Assembly: GCA_947626995.1 (NCBI GenBank) | Contig: CANQUI010000019.1 | Coordinates: 1 to 39,410 of the forward strand | DNA length: 39,410 bases | From: an uncultured Eisenbergiella sp. | GTDB lineage: Bacteria > Bacillota > Clostridia > Lachnospirales > Lachnospiraceae | Direction: 5' to 3' | Shown here: in pieces, positions 1-8,119 of the stretch | How the letters are laid out: every line of letters starts with the position of its first letter | How positions within the stretch are numbered: the stretch's first letter is position 1 | The notes under the pieces: model-generated | Database searches by the model: none | Told to the model about the DNA's origin: nothing | The model's input: only the letters and a program-made list of their open reading frames with translations | Made by a program: the position numbers and the translations under genes

Positions 1-16
1 TCCGCATATATACAAG

Positions 17-45
17 GAAATGGAGCCGGAAAAAGGCTCCATTTC
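17..45 (-). terminator. Perfect 11-bp inverted repeat, possible terminator
   Basis: The arms GAAATGGAGCC and GGCTCCATTTC are separated by a 7-base loop. The structure lies about 70 bases downstream of the transglutaminase-like gene, so it could end that minus-strand transcript. The bases after the stem on the minus strand are only moderately T-rich, so it is a weak call. It could equally belong to a plus-strand gene outside the window. Confidence 0.35.
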
Positions 46-116
46 GCGTTTACAAGTGGCAAACTCGGGTTATAGCAAAATTGATTTCATTTGCCTAGTA
101 TTTTCTCTGTGGTTCC

Positions 117-1355
117 TCACAGCCAGAAGGTGAAGGTCCTTTGGGCATCGGATTCCGAATACGCGGTGGAATTGCCGGGCGGGGGCAGAAAATCAAAGAC
201 CTGCTGCTCTGTGATCAGGAGCCGGTACAGTTCCCGGTAAACCGCCTCGTTTGCACACTGAAACGTGACCACATGTTCCTGTTGTTCCACGGCCCGGTCA
301 AAGATTTCGGAAACGGCCGTCAGGTCCGCCGTCTCCAGATACAGACCCTCCCGCCTGTAGTACTGATCCCGTACCGCGTTACATTCCGGCAGCTCCTGTC
401 CTTTTGTAAAAACATGCGTCCGGGAGATCTGTTCCGTAGTCACGCAGAAGTAATCGTAGTTGACCGCCGGAAAGGTTTCCTTTGTAGAGGGTTCCTGCTC
501 GATCTGCCGATAGGAGGCGTCTCCCCAGGTGGGGTCCACATAATACCAGTCTCCGTCCAGCCGCAGAAGGTCCCAGGCATGTCCCTGTCCCTCCACCTCT
601 CCGGTAATCAGCATCGCCGGGATACGAAGCTGCTGGCAGAGATACTGCAGCGTCTTGGCATATCCCTGGCAGACCGATTTTCCGTTTAAGAGCACGGAAC
701 AGATATTCTGGCTGTCGGCGCTTCCCTTTTCATAGTCTGTATGCAGAATCAGATATTCATACAGATACTTTACCTTTTCATAGTCGTCCGCCCCCTGCGG
801 AATCCCGCCAAGCCATTGCGCGGCCGTTTCCGCCAGCAGGACGCGCCGCCTTTCGATCTCGTCCCGGCCCAGAAGGTAGCTTCCGGTAAAGGAAATCTGT
901 ACGATCTTTCCCTCGGATTCATAAGAGGTGAGGGAATATCCGTCCACATAAAAGATTTCGGGATGATCCGCTATCACCAGTTGAAAAATCCGGTCCGTCA
1001 GTTGTGCGTCCTGCGTGGACAGCACCGTCTCTTCCTTACAGTCTTTTAACGAATCCAGAATCTCTTCGTACAGTTTTTGCTCCTGATCGGTCTGCAAAGC
1101 GGCATACCCGTAATAGAAAAAGTCTTTTGTTTCCTCCCGTTCCTCATCCGGCCGGGAAGCTTCTATTTCTTCCTCCTCTGTCTGCGTTTCGTCTACGATC
1201 TCCCATTGACCGGCATCGGTTCCGGGCAATTCTGCCGATTCCCGGGCCGTTGTCTCCCAATCGCCCGACGGGTTGTCCCATTTTGCCCTGCAGCCTGCCA
1301 AAGTCAGCAGAACAAGTACAAACAGGAGCCCCATTTCCTTTGATACTCTTCTCAT
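117..1355 (-). CDS. Transglutaminase-like domain lipoprotein
   Basis: A 412-residue secreted lipoprotein. The N-terminus has a short basic stretch, a hydrophobic segment and a lipobox (LTLAGC), predicting lipid attachment at the cysteine near residue 22. An acidic, low-complexity linker follows at about residues 28-78. The C-terminal half carries a transglutaminase/protease-fold core: Cys229 in SVCQGYA, His259 in GHAWD and Asp274 in DPTWGD form the expected catalytic triad. Such domains often act on cell-wall or protein amide bonds; the substrate here is unknown. I chose the ATG at 1355 because AGAGG sits 6 bases upstream; the ATG at 1361 has no spaced ribosome site. It lies only 18 bases after prfC and is probably cotranscribed with it. 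Confidence 0.85.
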   Translation of the reverse strand: MRRVSKEMGLLFVLVLLTLAGCRAKWDNPSGDWETTARESAELPGTDAGQWEIVDETQTEEEEIEASRPDEEREETKDFFYYGYAALQTDQEQKLYEEILDSLKDCKEETVLSTQDAQLTDRIFQLVIADHPEIFYVDGYSLTSYESEGKIVQISFTGSYLLGRDEIERRRVLLAETAAQWLGGIPQGADDYEKVKYLYEYLILHTDYEKGSADSQNICSVLLNGKSVCQGYAKTLQYLCQQLRIPAMLITGEVEGQGHAWDLLRLDGDWYYVDPTWGDASYRQIEQEPSTKETFPAVNYDYFCVTTEQISRTHVFTKGQELPECNAVRDQYYRREGLYLETADLTAVSEIFDRAVEQQEHVVTFQCANEAVYRELYRLLITEQQVFDFLPPPGNSTAYSESDAQRTFTFWL

Positions 1356-1373
1356 TCCCATCCTCTTGCGCTG

Positions 1374-2969
1374 TCAGTTTCTCCCAAATTCGGAGAGCTC
1401 CAGCCCCTTGTTGCGGTCAAGCACCATTCCCACGCTCCAGGCGTTAATGAATAAAAGCAGCGGATTCCCCTTCAGATCCACGATCTTTTTCATGTCGGAG
1501 GTCCCCACCAGAGCGTTCAGATCCACTTCCTCATGATGTTCGATCCAGCGGATGTGCTCATAGGGCAGGGGCTCCAACCGGATATCGACGTTATACTCAT
1601 TCTCCAGCCGGAATTTCAGGACGTCAAACTGCAAAACGCCCACCACTCCCACAATGATTTCCTCCATCCCGGAACCGATCTCCTGGAAGATCTGGATCGC
1701 TCCTTCCTGCGCAATCTGATTGATTCCCTTTACAAACTGTTTGCGCTTCATGGTATCCATCTGGCGCACCCTGGCGAAATGCTCCGGCGCAAAAGTCGGG
1801 ATCCCCTCGTAGCAAAACTGCTCCTTGGGTATACAGAGGGTGTCCCCGATGGAAAACACGCCCGGATCAAATACGCCGATGATATCGCCGGCATAAGCCT
1901 CGGACAGGATCTTGCGGTCATTCGCCATGATCTGCTGGGGCTGGGAAAGCCGCATCACCCGGTTTCCCTGCACGTGCCGCACCTCCATGTCCGCGTCAAA
2001 GCGTCCGGAACAGATCCGCAGAAAAGCCACCCGGTCGCGGTGCGCCTTGTTCATATTCGCCTGAATTTTAAATACAAATGCCGAAAACTCCCGCTCCACC
2101 GGATCGATCAGCCCGATATCCGCTCTGCGCGGCAGCGGCGCGGTGGTCATTTCCAGGAAATGACGCAGAAACACCTCTACGCCGAAATTGGTCAGCGCGG
2201 ATCCGAAAAACACCGGCGTCAGCACACCGCCCTGCACCTCTTTTAAATCAAACGGCGCGCTGGCGCCGTCCAAAAGCTCGATCTCATCCAACAGCTTTTT
2301 TTTCAGGTCTTCTCCCACAAATCCGGTCAGCCTGTCCAACTGAGAGATCGGAATCTGCAAAGCCTCGCCCTCCCGGGTTCCCTTCTGGGTATCGGAATAG
2401 GTAATCACACATTGTTTTTTTCTGTCGTAAACGCCCTTGAAGCTTTTTCCCGAACCGATGGGCCAGTTCATCGGGCAGGTGGCGATCCCCAGTTCCTTTT
2501 CAATATCGTCCAGCAGCTCGAAGGTGTCGTTGGCGTCCCGGTCCATCTTGTTGATAAACGTAAAGATGGGGATCTTGCGCATGACGCATACCTTAAACAG
2601 CTTTCTGGTCTGCGCCTCCACCCCTTTGCCCGCGTCAATTACCATAACGGCGGAATCCGCCGCCATCAGCGTCCGGTACGTATCCTCCGAGAAATCCTGG
2701 TGGCCCGGCGTATCCAGAATATTGATGCAGTATCCGTCGTATTCGAACTGAAGCACGGAAGAGGTGACCGAAATCCCTCTCTGCTTTTCGATCTCCATCC
2801 AGTCCGAAACGGCGTGACGCGCCGTGGCCTTTCCCTTTACGGAGCCGGCCAGATTGATGGCCCCGCCATATAACAGCAGCTTCTCCGTCAGCGTCGTCTT
2901 GCCCGCGTCCGGATGAGAGATAATGGCAAACGTCCTTCTTCTGTTGATTTCTTCCTTTTTGTCTCCCAA
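1374..2969 (-). CDS. prfC: Peptide chain release factor 3
   Basis: A 531-residue translational GTPase, the usual length for RF3, which recycles RF1 and RF2 from the ribosome after peptide release. The G1 loop reads SHPDAGKTTLTEK near residue 20, G3 is DTPGHQDF and G4 is NKMDRD. The C-terminal part (FVKGINQIAQEGA, VGVLQFDVLKFRLENEY) matches the RF3-specific domains and not EF-G. The start is a TTG with GGAGG 8 bases upstream. A consensus-like promoter and two competing leader hairpins precede it, so it has its own transcription start after deoB. The lipoprotein gene follows closely downstream. Confidence 0.95.
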   Translation of the reverse strand: MGDKKEEINRRRTFAIISHPDAGKTTLTEKLLLYGGAINLAGSVKGKATARHAVSDWMEIEKQRGISVTSSVLQFEYDGYCINILDTPGHQDFSEDTYRTLMAADSAVMVIDAGKGVEAQTRKLFKVCVMRKIPIFTFINKMDRDANDTFELLDDIEKELGIATCPMNWPIGSGKSFKGVYDRKKQCVITYSDTQKGTREGEALQIPISQLDRLTGFVGEDLKKKLLDEIELLDGASAPFDLKEVQGGVLTPVFFGSALTNFGVEVFLRHFLEMTTAPLPRRADIGLIDPVEREFSAFVFKIQANMNKAHRDRVAFLRICSGRFDADMEVRHVQGNRVMRLSQPQQIMANDRKILSEAYAGDIIGVFDPGVFSIGDTLCIPKEQFCYEGIPTFAPEHFARVRQMDTMKRKQFVKGINQIAQEGAIQIFQEIGSGMEEIIVGVVGVLQFDVLKFRLENEYNVDIRLEPLPYEHIRWIEHHEEVDLNALVGTSDMKKIVDLKGNPLLLFINAWSVGMVLDRNKGLELSEFGRN

Positions 2970-2984
2970 GTTTCCTTCCTCCAG

Positions 2985-3023
2985 CAGATTTCCTGCGTCC
3001 GGCAGCAGGATCTGTCCGGACGC
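2985..3023 (-). promoter_or_regulatory. Mutually exclusive hairpins in the prfC leader
   Basis: Hairpin 1 pairs GCGTCCGG with CCGGACGC (2995-3002 with 3016-3023, an 8-bp perfect stem). Hairpin 2 pairs CAGAT plus CCTGC with GCAGG plus ATCTG (2985-2996 with 3005-3014, with two extra bases on one side). They share bases and cannot form together. Both lie between the predicted transcription start near 3027 and the prfC ribosome site at about 2978-2982. No T-run follows either, so control of translation initiation is more likely than termination. The function is inferred only from the fold. Confidence 0.4.
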
Positions 3024-3033
3024 TCATTTTCTC

Positions 3034-3062
3034 ATTGTGACAAGCAAATCCGATTCTGTCAA
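3034..3062 (-). promoter_or_regulatory. Sigma-A-type promoter of prfC
   Basis: On the minus strand TTGACA (3057-3062) is followed after 17 bases by CACAAT (3034-3039). It is a perfect -35 with a 4/6 -10 at ideal spacing, in the 117-base gap between deoB and prfC. Confidence 0.6.
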
Positions 3063-3086
3063 CCTTTCCCTGCGGATTTTCTCCTG

Positions 3087-4238
3087 TCAGAGCATTGATT
3101 TTCCCGCAAAAGCCGGAGAGATCCCAAAATAATCCAGAACCGTGGCTCCGATATCCGCAAAGCTGTCCCGGGTGCCAAGATTTGCCGCAGGCACGCCCGG
3201 CCCGGTCATCAAAAACGGCGTATATTCCCTCGTATGGTCCGTGGTAGCCAAATAGGACGGGTCGCAGCCATGATCCGCCGTAATCATCAGGATATCCTCT
3301 TGGCCAAGCCCGGAAAGCAGTTCGGGCAGCCTTTCGTCAAAATAAGTGAGCGCCCTGGCGTATCCGTCCACATCCCTCCGATGTCCGTAGAGCATGTCGT
3401 AATCCACCAGATTGACAAAACACAACCCTTCAAAATCCTTTTGCAGATAGGACAGCGTCTTTTCTATTCCCTCTGCATTGCCGGAGGTGGCGACGGATTC
3501 GCTGATCCCCCTTCCGGCAAAGATATCCCGGATCTTTCCGACGCCGATCACCTCCATTCCGGCATCGGAAAGCTGATCCAGCATCGTCACAGAGGGCGGC
3601 AGGAGAGAATAGTCATGACGGCCCGCCGTCCTGACATAGCTGCCGCTCTTTCCCTTAAAGGGCCGTGCGATGACCCGTCCCACGCCGTGTTCCCCGGTCA
3701 GCTGGCTGCGCGCGATCTCGCAGCAGCGGTACAGCTCCTCTACAGGCACCACATCCTCATGCGCGGCAATCTGAAAGACGCTGTCCGCAGAGGTATACAC
3801 GATGAGCGCCCCGGTGCGCACATGCTCATCCCCGTAATCCTGTATGACCGCGGTACCGGAATAGGGCCTGTTGCAAAGGATTTTTCGTCCCACGGCCTCA
3901 GAAAAACGACGGATCACGTCCTCGGGAAAACCGTCGGGATATGTGGGCAGCGGCCGCCTGGAGCAGATCCCCGCGATTTCCCAGTGTCCGATGGTGGTAT
4001 CCTTTCCCCTGGACGCTTCCGTCATGCGGGCGATCCTGCCTTCAAATTTTCCCCTGGCAGGGTACCAGTCCACGCCGTCCAGATGGAAAAGCCCCAGCTT
4101 TTCCAGATTAGGCAGATGAAAGTACGGGCTTGCCGCCGCCGCTTTGAGCGTATTGACGCCATAATCCCCATATTCGGCGGCGTCCGGCATCCCGCCGATT
4201 CCCACACTGTCAAGCACAATCAGAAAAACCCTTTTCAT
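3087..4238 (-). CDS. deoB: Phosphopentomutase
   Basis: A 383-residue enzyme, close to the usual 390, that interconverts ribose/deoxyribose 1- and 5-phosphates in nucleoside salvage. It has the alkaline-phosphatase-superfamily metal motifs of the family: VLDSVGIGGMPDAAEYGD at the N-terminus, RGKDTTIGHWEIAG (metal site and phosphorylated threonine region), and ITADHGCDPSY with DHTREYTPFL near the C-terminus. The start ATG has AAAGGAG upstream. No other nucleoside-catabolism gene is nearby; it sits between spoIIIAH and prfC and probably has its own promoter. Confidence 0.96.
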   Translation of the reverse strand: MKRVFLIVLDSVGIGGMPDAAEYGDYGVNTLKAAAASPYFHLPNLEKLGLFHLDGVDWYPARGKFEGRIARMTEASRGKDTTIGHWEIAGICSRRPLPTYPDGFPEDVIRRFSEAVGRKILCNRPYSGTAVIQDYGDEHVRTGALIVYTSADSVFQIAAHEDVVPVEELYRCCEIARSQLTGEHGVGRVIARPFKGKSGSYVRTAGRHDYSLLPPSVTMLDQLSDAGMEVIGVGKIRDIFAGRGISESVATSGNAEGIEKTLSYLQKDFEGLCFVNLVDYDMLYGHRRDVDGYARALTYFDERLPELLSGLGQEDILMITADHGCDPSYLATTDHTREYTPFLMTGPGVPAANLGTRDSFADIGATVLDYFGISPAFAGKSML

Positions 4239-4324
4239 CTTTTCGTCTCCTTTTTTAAGATGCTTTTTCCTGCGTCTGTCTTTGCTCTTCCACAGCCGTA
4301 TTTTCCCTGAAATAAACTGTAATC

Positions 4325-4353
4325 AGTGTAACACAATCCCGTGGTTTTGGCAC
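4325..4353 (-). promoter_or_regulatory. Candidate deoB promoter with extended -10
   Basis: On the minus strand GTGCCA (4348-4353, 4/6 to consensus) is followed after 17 bases by TACACT (4325-4330), preceded by a TGT extension. It lies in the 144-base gap upstream of deoB, in which I see no convincing terminator for the spoIIIA operon. Confidence 0.35.
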
Positions 4354-4382
4354 GTTTTTTCTATCGGCCCGTATCCTGCCGC

Positions 4383-5138
4383 TCAATCCTCCAAAAGGGG
4401 ATTGATTACAATGTTTTCCGCCGCCACTCCGGTTTTGCGCGAGACAATGTCCTCTATCTGCGCGCATTGCGAATCGGTCAGGACCGTCTCGGCCACTACC
4501 ACGTCGGCAGAATCCCCGGTGATGGTCACCACGGCATTGGAAAACCCTTTGGCCTCCAGCATGACCTCCGCGGAGGTCTCCCGTTCCGCCGCATCCGTCA
4601 TGGCGATCATATTGTCCACCGCTTCCTGTTTCTGACTCTCGCTGATATTGGCGTTGTTGATGATTTCCAGCAGCGTTTCCTTATTTCGCGCCCGCGTCTG
4701 TTCCTTTAACAGCCTCGCTCCCGCCAGAGCGCTCATCCCCGAAGAACTGGTATAGACTGCCTCTCCCGGTGTTTCTCCATCCTGTACCTCCACGCCCGAA
4801 TCCGCTGCCGTGCTCTCCGTGACCTCTTCCGCCATCTCCTCGTCTATGTAGTCCGAAACCACGGACACGCTGGCCTGATCCGCCACCTGCATATCCGTAT
4901 CCAGGAAATTCTCCGCTATTCCGTCGCCGTCATCCTCCAGGCCCGGGATTTCCTCCGCAATATCTTCATCCGAAAGGTCCAAAAGCGCGGTCATCTCATC
5001 CCCGGATGCCGCTGCGTCTGCCTCTACCAGTTCTTCATCCTGGATTTTGGTCCCCGCGAAATTCAGATAGCCTGCCACGGCTATCATAATGGCCAGAGCT
5101 GTGATCATGACCTGATTCCGTTTGAACACATTTTTCAA
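4383..5138 (-). CDS. spoIIIAH: Stage III sporulation protein AH
   Basis: 251 residues; last gene of the spoIIIA operon. SpoIIIAH is the mother-cell membrane protein whose extracellular ring-building domain pairs with forespore SpoIIQ across the engulfment septum. A single N-terminal membrane segment (ITALAIMIAVAGYLNFAG) is followed by a long acidic linker. A C-terminal domain at about residues 140-250 contains SQKQEAVDNMIAMTDAAERE and ends VVAETVLTDSQCAQIEDIV, as in the family. Translation most likely starts at a TTG, with GGGAG about 6 bases upstream. It is 21 bases downstream of spoIIIAG. Confidence 0.93.
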   Translation of the reverse strand: MKNVFKRNQVMITALAIMIAVAGYLNFAGTKIQDEELVEADAAASGDEMTALLDLSDEDIAEEIPGLEDDGDGIAENFLDTDMQVADQASVSVVSDYIDEEMAEEVTESTAADSGVEVQDGETPGEAVYTSSSGMSALAGARLLKEQTRARNKETLLEIINNANISESQKQEAVDNMIAMTDAAERETSAEVMLEAKGFSNAVVTITGDSADVVVAETVLTDSQCAQIEDIVSRKTGVAAENIVINPLLED

Positions 5139-5159
5139 TTTCTGCTCCCTCTGCTTTCC

Positions 5160-5789
5160 TCAATAATTCCCTGCGCCAGCCGTTTCATCTTGGGAAACGC
5201 CGCCCAGCTTTGCTACTTTTATTTTATGTGGTTCGATCCCAAATAATACCACCATCATGTCGGTTATCTCCTCCTGCACCACCGCGGAATCGCCGCCCTG
5301 CGCCAGCACGGTCACGCCCTCCACCTGCGCCGCCAGCGTCCGGGTCACATACGGGGACTGATTCCCCTCGCTGTCGGTAAAATAAACCGTATCCTCCTGC
5401 TGGTCATGCGTGGTCACCACTCTGCTGATCCCGGAGGCGTCGTTTTCACTGGTCTGGGACTGGCTGTACGGCGTATCCTTCTCCACTACACGCTCCCGTC
5501 CGGCAGCAAAGGTGAGCATCACCTTTGCCTTTCCCACGCCGTCCATGCAGGATAAAAACTGCTCCAGCCTCCTTTCCAGCTGCTCTTCCGTCTGCTCCTC
5601 CTGCATTTCCTCTGCCTGAAGCGTATCGCTTTTTGTGTCCCATTGACCGGACTGCATCAGGGAAGTCTGTTCTCTTTCCTTTTTTTCCGTGGGAATCGCC
5701 AGGATCATAATCAAAACCCCCGACAGCGCCAGGATGATCATGTTGTTGCGCGTCAGCTTTTTTTTGCACCATTCCCGCAGCTTATCCAT
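5160..5789 (-). CDS. spoIIIAG: Stage III sporulation protein AG
   Basis: 209 residues, one N-terminal membrane segment (IILALSGVLIMILAI), an acidic linker, then the ring-forming domain (LEQFLSCMDGVGKAKVMLTF). SpoIIIAG assembles into a large ring in the channel between mother cell and forespore. I chose the ATG at 5789: GGAGG lies 9 bases upstream and the start overlaps the end of spoIIIAF by 8 bases, suggesting translational coupling. A longer reading from 5837 would add an arginine/tryptophan-rich stretch that is only spoIIIAF read in another frame. Confidence 0.92.
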   Translation of the reverse strand: MDKLREWCKKKLTRNNMIILALSGVLIMILAIPTEKKEREQTSLMQSGQWDTKSDTLQAEEMQEEQTEEQLERRLEQFLSCMDGVGKAKVMLTFAAGRERVVEKDTPYSQSQTSENDASGISRVVTTHDQQEDTVYFTDSEGNQSPYVTRTLAAQVEGVTVLAQGGDSAVVQEEITDMMVVLFGIEPHKIKVAKLGGVSQDETAGAGNY

Positions 5790-6342
5790 ACTCTTCCACC
5801 TCCACTTCCTCCGGCGCCATCTGCAGCGCCAGCGCAAAATCCTGCGCCAGCTTTGCCAGCGTTTCGTTTTCTTCTTCCTGCGCCGGAACCGCTTCTACCG
5901 GCTCCACCGGCGCGACACAAAGCCCGTCCTCCTGTCGGGATTCGTTTTTGTCATAAGAGATATAGATCACCAGTACGTTTTCGCGCAGACGCACGTCGCG
6001 CACGGTCACGCCCGCCTCCAGGGCCGGTGTTTTCAGTTTTTCCTCCACGGAGCTGATCAGCCCGCTCTGGGCCATGTCCTCCTGTACCGTTTCCAGGCCG
6101 GAAAGTTTCTCCGAAAACGAATCCTGTTCCTGTTCCAGCTCGCCCACCTGTTCCAGAAAATTCCGCATATCGCCCTCCTGTCCCAGCGTAAGGATCGGCA
6201 CGCAAACCTGGGCCAGCACCAAAACCGCCGCCAGCATCCTGCCGTACCTTTCGAATTTTTTTCCGGGCATGAACTGAAAGATCAGCTGCGCCGCCAGCAT
6301 AAAAACCGCCGTCTCCTTCAGCCATTTCAGCATTTCATCCAT
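5782..6342 (-). CDS. spoIIIAF: Stage III sporulation protein AF
   Basis: 186 residues. Two N-terminal hydrophobic segments (about 10-28 and 35-52) include the family-typical FMPGKKFERYGRMLAAVLVL; a soluble ring-building-like domain follows. It is a member of the mother-cell complex that connects to the forespore. A good ribosome site (GGAGGCGGAAAA) precedes the ATG. Its position between spoIIIAE and spoIIIAG matches the conserved operon order. Confidence 0.9.
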   Translation of the reverse strand: MDEMLKWLKETAVFMLAAQLIFQFMPGKKFERYGRMLAAVLVLAQVCVPILTLGQEGDMRNFLEQVGELEQEQDSFSEKLSGLETVQEDMAQSGLISSVEEKLKTPALEAGVTVRDVRLRENVLVIYISYDKNESRQEDGLCVAPVEPVEAVPAQEEENETLAKLAQDFALALQMAPEEVEVEEYG

Positions 6343-6363
6343 TTTTCCGCCTCCCGTGCCGCC

Positions 6364-7410
6364 TTATTGCCCCACCAGACAGGTGATAATCGCCGTCAGG
6401 ACGAAAAAACAGGCGGCGCCGGTACCCGACAGCTTTAAGGCCAGAAAAACCGCGTCCGCCGTTTTGTTGACGCAGGAAGCCAGGCGTCTGTCCGCCACGA
6501 TCCCGATCAGCGCCCCTCCGATCTTGAGCATTACGCCGTACAGACACAGCTTCAACAAAGGCAGCGCCGTCATCGCCGCCAAAAGCAGCAAAAACAAAAG
6601 ACCGATACTGTTTTTGATTAAAACCGCGGAACCGATCAGAAGCTGCGTGGTGCTCTCCGCCAGCCCTCCCAGCCCCGGGATCGCGGAGATCACCTTTTGC
6701 GCGGCGCCGCGTTTTAGTCCGTCCAGCGCCGGGGCAACCATGGATTGCAAAATACCAAGCCCCGTCACGGTGGTCAGCGACACCTTGGCGGCGCCCCGAA
6801 GGGCCTTTTCCACAAGCTCCATCAGCGAGGAAAGCTTTCCCTCCTCCCAGACGCCGTTCATCAAAAGAAGCAGCATAAAGGCGGAAAGCACGGGCAGACA
6901 GACGCTGGACAAAAAGGACTCCACCAGAAAGATCAGCACCAGCGCCAGCTCGTAATATCCCGCGGCGGTCAGCGTTCCCGTGGAAGGCCCCAGGGAAAGG
7001 CAAAGCGCCGGCAGGGTCAGCCGCGCAAACTGCGCCATATTTTGCAGAATACCGCCGGCGATTTGATTGCATTGATAGAAGATCTTAAGCAGGATCGTCA
7101 AAAGCAGCAGGAAAAAAATATAGTGGGCAATATCCGCGATCTGCCGGTTTTCCACCCCGGCCGCAAAGCCCGAAAGAAGTACGGAAAGCAGCCCCAAAAT
7201 CAGGATGGAGACCAAAATCCCCCGCATACCCGCAACCTGCGCAAAAGCCCCGTCCAGAATCTCCTTCCAGACGCCCTGAAAGGCTTCCCTGGCCTTTCCT
7301 TCCAGAATCTGCTCCAGCACCTGCGACAGATCCAGAGAAAATTCCGGAAAAAATGCATCCAGTTCCGCCATCATTTCCGCCAGATCCAGCTGTTCCAGGT
7401 AATGCTCCAT
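6364..7410 (-). CDS. spoIIIAE: Stage III sporulation protein AE, apparently without signal peptide
   Basis: A polytopic membrane protein of 348 residues, the likely transmembrane channel component of the SpoIIIA complex. Several hydrophobic segments start at about residue 64. The C-terminal half contains VSLTTVTGLGILQSMVAPAL and ISAIPGLGGLAESTTQLLIG, typical of the family. I place the start at ATG 7410, with GGAGG 5 bases upstream. An ATG at 7422 is possible, and a GTG at 7461 lies inside a palindromic repeat and is unlikely. The Bacillus subtilis protein has about 399 residues and begins with a signal peptide; none is visible here. The gap to spoIIIAD (64 bases) is the largest in this operon and holds the repeat. 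Confidence 0.9.
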   Translation of the reverse strand: MEHYLEQLDLAEMMAELDAFFPEFSLDLSQVLEQILEGKAREAFQGVWKEILDGAFAQVAGMRGILVSILILGLLSVLLSGFAAGVENRQIADIAHYIFFLLLLTILLKIFYQCNQIAGGILQNMAQFARLTLPALCLSLGPSTGTLTAAGYYELALVLIFLVESFLSSVCLPVLSAFMLLLLMNGVWEEGKLSSLMELVEKALRGAAKVSLTTVTGLGILQSMVAPALDGLKRGAAQKVISAIPGLGGLAESTTQLLIGSAVLIKNSIGLLFLLLLAAMTALPLLKLCLYGVMLKIGGALIGIVADRRLASCVNKTADAVFLALKLSGTGAACFFVLTAIITCLVGQ

Positions 7411-7423
7411 CCTTTCCTCCATT

Positions 7424-7460
7424 CCGAAGCGTTTATGTAACGAGTTGTGACGCTCCGGCA
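7424..7460. repeat. Short form of the palindromic repeat, at the spoIIIAE 5' end
   Basis: The arms CGAAGCGT (7425-7432) and ACGCTCCG (7450-7457) enclose 17 bases. The right part, TTGTGACGCTCCGGCA, is identical to 15279-15294, and the left part differs from 15211-15222 at only two positions. It looks like the same element with its central hairpin missing. Confidence 0.5.
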
Positions 7461-7474
7461 CAAACGACCGATCT

Positions 7475-7861
7475 TCATCTTACAAAATCGGAAATGGTCT
7501 CCATCAGCGTCAGAAAAACCGGCATCCCCGAAAAAAGGATCATGATTTTTCCAAACAGTTCCACCTGGGAGGCCACCGCGGAAAATCCGCTGTCCCGGCA
7601 GATCCCCGCCACAAATTCGCAGACCCAGGCAATCCCGGCGACGCGAAAGAGCAGGGAGAAGTAACGGCTTCCCGAAGAAAGGTAGGAAAACAGCTGGGAA
7701 AGCTGTTCCTTCACCTGACCCATGTATGAAATCGTATAGGTAAAGATCAGCAGGCAGATTCCCATCCCGGTATATAGCCCGTATTCCTGCTTTCCGTTTT
7801 GAAAAAAAATGCCCACCAAAACCCCCAAAAGCGCCAGGGCCCCGACCTTCATAAATTCCAT
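7475..7861 (-). CDS. spoIIIAD: Stage III sporulation protein AD
   Basis: 128 residues with about four hydrophobic segments (ALALLGVLVGIFFQ, YTGMGICLLIFTYTISYM, LLFRVAGIAWVCEFVAGI, IMILFSGMPVFLTLMETI). The ending ...ISDFVR is close to the family ending. SpoIIIAC and SpoIIIAD are paired small membrane proteins of the mother-cell complex. It is 29 bases downstream of spoIIIAC. Confidence 0.92.
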   Translation of the reverse strand: MEFMKVGALALLGVLVGIFFQNGKQEYGLYTGMGICLLIFTYTISYMGQVKEQLSQLFSYLSSGSRYFSLLFRVAGIAWVCEFVAGICRDSGFSAVASQVELFGKIMILFSGMPVFLTLMETISDFVR

Positions 7862-7890
7862 AGCACCCTCCGAAAACGCGGTTTTTACCG

Positions 7891-8085
7891 CTACAGAGCG
7901 AACAACCGCTGGATCATTGTGAACAGGTCATAGATATTGGGTACGATCCAGCTTAACACAAGGATCAGCGCGGCAAGGGAAAGCAGAAACGCATGTTCCT
8001 CTCTTCCGCTGTGTTTGAGCACCTGGCTTAGAATCGTCACAAGGATCCCCACCGCCGCGATCTTAAAAATCAGACTGATCTCCAT
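7891..8085 (-). CDS. spoIIIAC: Stage III sporulation protein AC
   Basis: 64 residues, the usual size. Two membrane segments: LIFKIAAVGILVTILSQVL and FLLSLAALILVLSWIVP, with the typical KHSGREEHAF loop between them. It is a small integral membrane component of the SpoIIIA complex, located between spoIIIAB and spoIIIAD as expected. Confidence 0.93.
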   Translation of the reverse strand: MEISLIFKIAAVGILVTILSQVLKHSGREEHAFLLSLAALILVLSWIVPNIYDLFTMIQRLFAL

Positions 8086-8119
8086 TCCCCTTCCTGTCCC
8101 TTTCCGTTTATTTGAAAGC

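Noticed and set aside
3234-4310. Plus-strand open frame of 358 codons
   Set aside because: It is the reverse of deoB and has no ribosome site or family match.
7411-7461. GTG start at 7461 for spoIIIAE
   Set aside because: The codon lies in the palindromic repeat and has no ribosome site; GGAGG is correctly placed only before the ATG at 7410.
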